This document shows, in pieces, positions 62,266-64,000 of a stretch of DNA of 64,000 nt. Every line of letters begins with the position of its first letter. Position 1 is the first letter of the stretch. The position numbers and the translations under genes were made by a program. The DNA comes from Flavobacteriales bacterium (lineage in GTDB: Bacteria > Bacteroidota > Bacteroidia > Flavobacteriales_F > PHOS-HE28). The notes below the pieces were generated by a model. That model had not been told where the DNA came from. It saw only the letters and a program-made list of their open reading frames with translations, and searched no databases. The stretch is taken from assembly GCA_016718655.1 (NCBI GenBank), contig JADKCV010000004.1, forward strand, positions 1-64,000, given 5' to 3'.

Positions 62266-64000
62266 CAGAACTTGAAATTCCAGGTAACGGAAGGAAGGAT
62301 GGTGAACAGAGAGACCTGATTGGCGGTCACGCGGAGGTCACCGGCAGCGGGGTTCCCCTCAGCTCCGAAATAGATGAAGTAGGGATTGGCCCGGTTGTAG
62401 ACGTTGTAGATACCGAAGGTCCAACTGCTTTTCCAGCGCTTGTTCACGGTCGTGATCGTGCCGGTCACCGGGTCCTTCTTCTCCTTGGTGCGTTTGTTGT
62501 TGAGCGTGGCTGCAAGGTCGAGCCGGTGGTAGGGTACCATGCGATAACCATTGCGTTCCGTGTATTCGCTCACCAGTTCACCTTCGATGAAATACCGGTT
62601 CACGGGTAAGGTCACGGCTTGCCCGGTAGCGTAGACGAAAGTTGCGCCAAAGCTCCAGCGCTCGCTACGGTCATAGGAAAGCACTACGCTCAGGTCGTGT
62701 CGGCGGTCCCATCGGCTGGGGAACTCTCGACCCTGGTTGATATCGGGGAACGTGCGCATCGTCTTGCTCCACGTGTAACCCACCCAGCCGTTCACCTTGC
62801 CAGTCACCTTCTTCAGGAATAGTTCCGCACCATAACTGTAACCGTCACCGAACACCAATTGCGCATCGTAGTTGGCGTTGCCGTTGTTCTGGGGTTCTGC
62901 TCCTTCGGCATATTCGATCAGATTCTGGAAATCCTTGTAGTAGGCTTCCACACTCGTCTCGAACATGCGGTCCTTCAGGTCGCGGAAGTAGCCGATGGCA
63001 TATTGCGTTCCGATCTGAGGCTTCACGTTCTCACTGCTTGGGATCCACACATCGGTTGGCAGCGCAACAGAACTGAAACTGGCCAGGTGCACGTATTGCT
63101 GTCCGCGATTGAAGGAAGCTTTGATACTGCTCCGCCCATCCATCCGATAACGCATGGATAGTCGAGGTTCCAATGCCGCGTAGCCTGAGATGTTCTTCCC
63201 GTCGGCGATCTCCTCCTTGTCTATGGTGCGGGCCTGGTCATCGGTCAGGTAGCGTGTGTATGGTCCAACATGGTTGAACGTGGTGAGACGCAATCCGGCA
63301 TTGATCCGAAGTTGGTCGGTCAGGTCGAAATCATCCATCACATACAGCGCGGTCTCATGGGCATATAGCTTAGGCGGGGTGTCGATGTTGAAGTCGGTAT
63401 CGCCGCTGCTGACATTCACCGTGCTGGTCGTGTAGCTATGGTAGGTGTATTGGCCACCATACTTGAGGCTGTGACGGGCACTGAGGTAATGGGTAAGGTC
63501 GGACTTGAGGCTGTAGTCCTTGATACCGCTGAACAGTTCGAACGCGAATTGGTCCTGCTCCGCATTGAATGAGAAGGAGTAGTCACTGAACGTGGCAGTG
63601 GTGTTCATGAACAACTTGGGTCCGAAGATGTGGTTCCACCGGGCCGAGAGGGTCGCATTCCCCCAGGGGATGCGGAATTGCGGATCACCCGGGTCGCTTC
63701 CACTGAAGTCGAACACATCCCGACCGAAATAACCGCTCAGGTATACCCGGTCCCTGTCGCTGATGCGATAGTTCGCTTTGGCATTCAGGTCATAGAAGTA
63801 ATAGCCCGAACCGGAGAAGGCAGAGGTGTCACTGATGAAGGGCTTGGTGAGGACATCGATGTAGGTGCGTCGACCGGATACGATGAAGGACCCCTTGTCC
63901 TTTACGATGGGCCCTTCGAGTGTGAGTCGCGAGGAGATGAGCCCGATACCTCCCTGCCCATGGAATCCCTTGTCATTGCCCTCCTTCATGGTGATGTCGA
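62265..64000 (-). CDS. TonB-dependent outer-membrane receptor, C-terminal part
   Basis: Runs off the right edge of the window, so the N-terminus (signal, carboxypeptidase-like domain, plug) is outside. At least 578 residues are present. The sequence is a 22-strand-type barrel with alternating strands and loops ('SGRRTYIDVLTKPF', 'RVYLSGYFGRDVFDF', 'INAGLRLTTFNHVGPYTRYL', 'SYGAELFLKKVTGKVNGWVG', 'GTQYAIGYFRDLKDRMFETS') and ends with a C-terminal Phe (VTWNFKF). It forms a pair with the downstream DUF4249 gene. The ligand is not inferable from the barrel. Confidence 0.88.
   Translation of the reverse strand, partial: DITMKEGNDKGFHGQGGIGLISSRLTLEGPIVKDKGSFIVSGRRTYIDVLTKPFISDTSAFSGSGYYFYDLNAKANYRISDRDRVYLSGYFGRDVFDFSGSDPGDPQFRIPWGNATLSARWNHIFGPKLFMNTTATFSDYSFSFNAEQDQFAFELFSGIKDYSLKSDLTHYLSARHSLKYGGQYTYHSYTTSTVNVSSGDTDFNIDTPPKLYAHETALYVMDDFDLTDQLRINAGLRLTTFNHVGPYTRYLTDDQARTIDKEEIADGKNISGYAALEPRLSMRYRMDGRSSIKASFNRGQQYVHLASFSSVALPTDVWIPSSENVKPQIGTQYAIGYFRDLKDRMFETSVEAYYKDFQNLIEYAEGAEPQNNGNANYDAQLVFGDGYSYGAELFLKKVTGKVNGWVGYTWSKTMRTFPDINQGREFPSRWDRRHDLSVVLSYDRSERWSFGATFVYATGQAVTLPVNRYFIEGELVSEYTERNGYRMVPYHRLDLAATLNNKRTKEKKDPVTGTITTVNKRWKSSWTFGIYNVYNRANPYFIYFGAEGNPAAGDLRVTANQVSLFTILPSVTWNFKF

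Overview
The window looks like a chromosomal contig of a GC-rich Bacteroidota bacterium, probably Flavobacteriales-like. The evidence is: proteins carrying type IX secretion (T9SS) C-terminal sorting domains of type A and type B; a short primary sigma factor beginning MRQLKITKSIT; TAnnTTTG -7 promoter elements; a long-form GAPDH; a DUF4249 lipoprotein after a TonB-dependent receptor; and FG-GAP, CotH and DUF6089 proteins. The genus assignment is inference.

Layout. 1-3.1 kb (minus strand): a tightly packed operon of a T9SS cargo protein and three paralogous secreted Cys-rich proteins whose C-terminal domain resembles the FGE-sulfatase/C-type-lectin fold. 3.3-13.1 kb (plus): a surface-polysaccharide-type locus with a small membrane protein, a decayed CotH gene, an O-antigen ligase-like protein, a CotH/beta-helix fusion, a diverged metallophosphoesterase, an NAD-dependent epimerase and asparagine synthetase. 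13.1-19.8 kb: a DUF6089 outer-membrane protein, nitronate monooxygenase, a type B T9SS FN3 protein, IMP dehydrogenase and a GT14-type glycosyltransferase. 19.9-25.3 kb: an outer-membrane-protein folding operon (parvulin PPIase, lipoprotein, SurA-like PPIase) followed by a MoxR ATPase.

25.4-39.5 kb is the most unusual part, a run of five secreted proteins: a small T9SS protein, a reprolysin-like metalloprotease, a propeller protein, a lysyl-oxidase-like protein and a giant repeat adhesin. They share modules. The first and last share an N-terminal beta-rich domain and end in T9SS sorting domains. The protease and the lysyl oxidase instead end in a duplicated DxNxDG-type tail that resembles a dockerin. 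I propose, as inference only, a cohesin/dockerin-like surface assembly.

39.9-64 kb: GAPDH, primary sigma factor, HtrA protease, DapF, MltG, phosphoglucomutase/phosphomannomutase, a 14-repeat FG-GAP T9SS protein, a DUF2279 protein, a NUDIX hydrolase, a double TonB-C protein, an Smr protein, RNase P RNA, two secreted proteins of unknown function, a divergent oxyR/katG pair, thioredoxin reductase, a DUF4249 lipoprotein and a TonB-dependent receptor cut by the right edge.

Six genes contain simple frameshifts: five have one-base indels, mostly in C or G runs, and one has a 2-bp deletion. A seventh gene may have one near its start. This pattern suggests long-read assembly errors more than decay. 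The first CotH gene, with a stop, frame changes and an apparent internal deletion, looks genuinely broken. A poly-G run of 11 in the lysyl oxidase could alternatively be a phase-variable tract.
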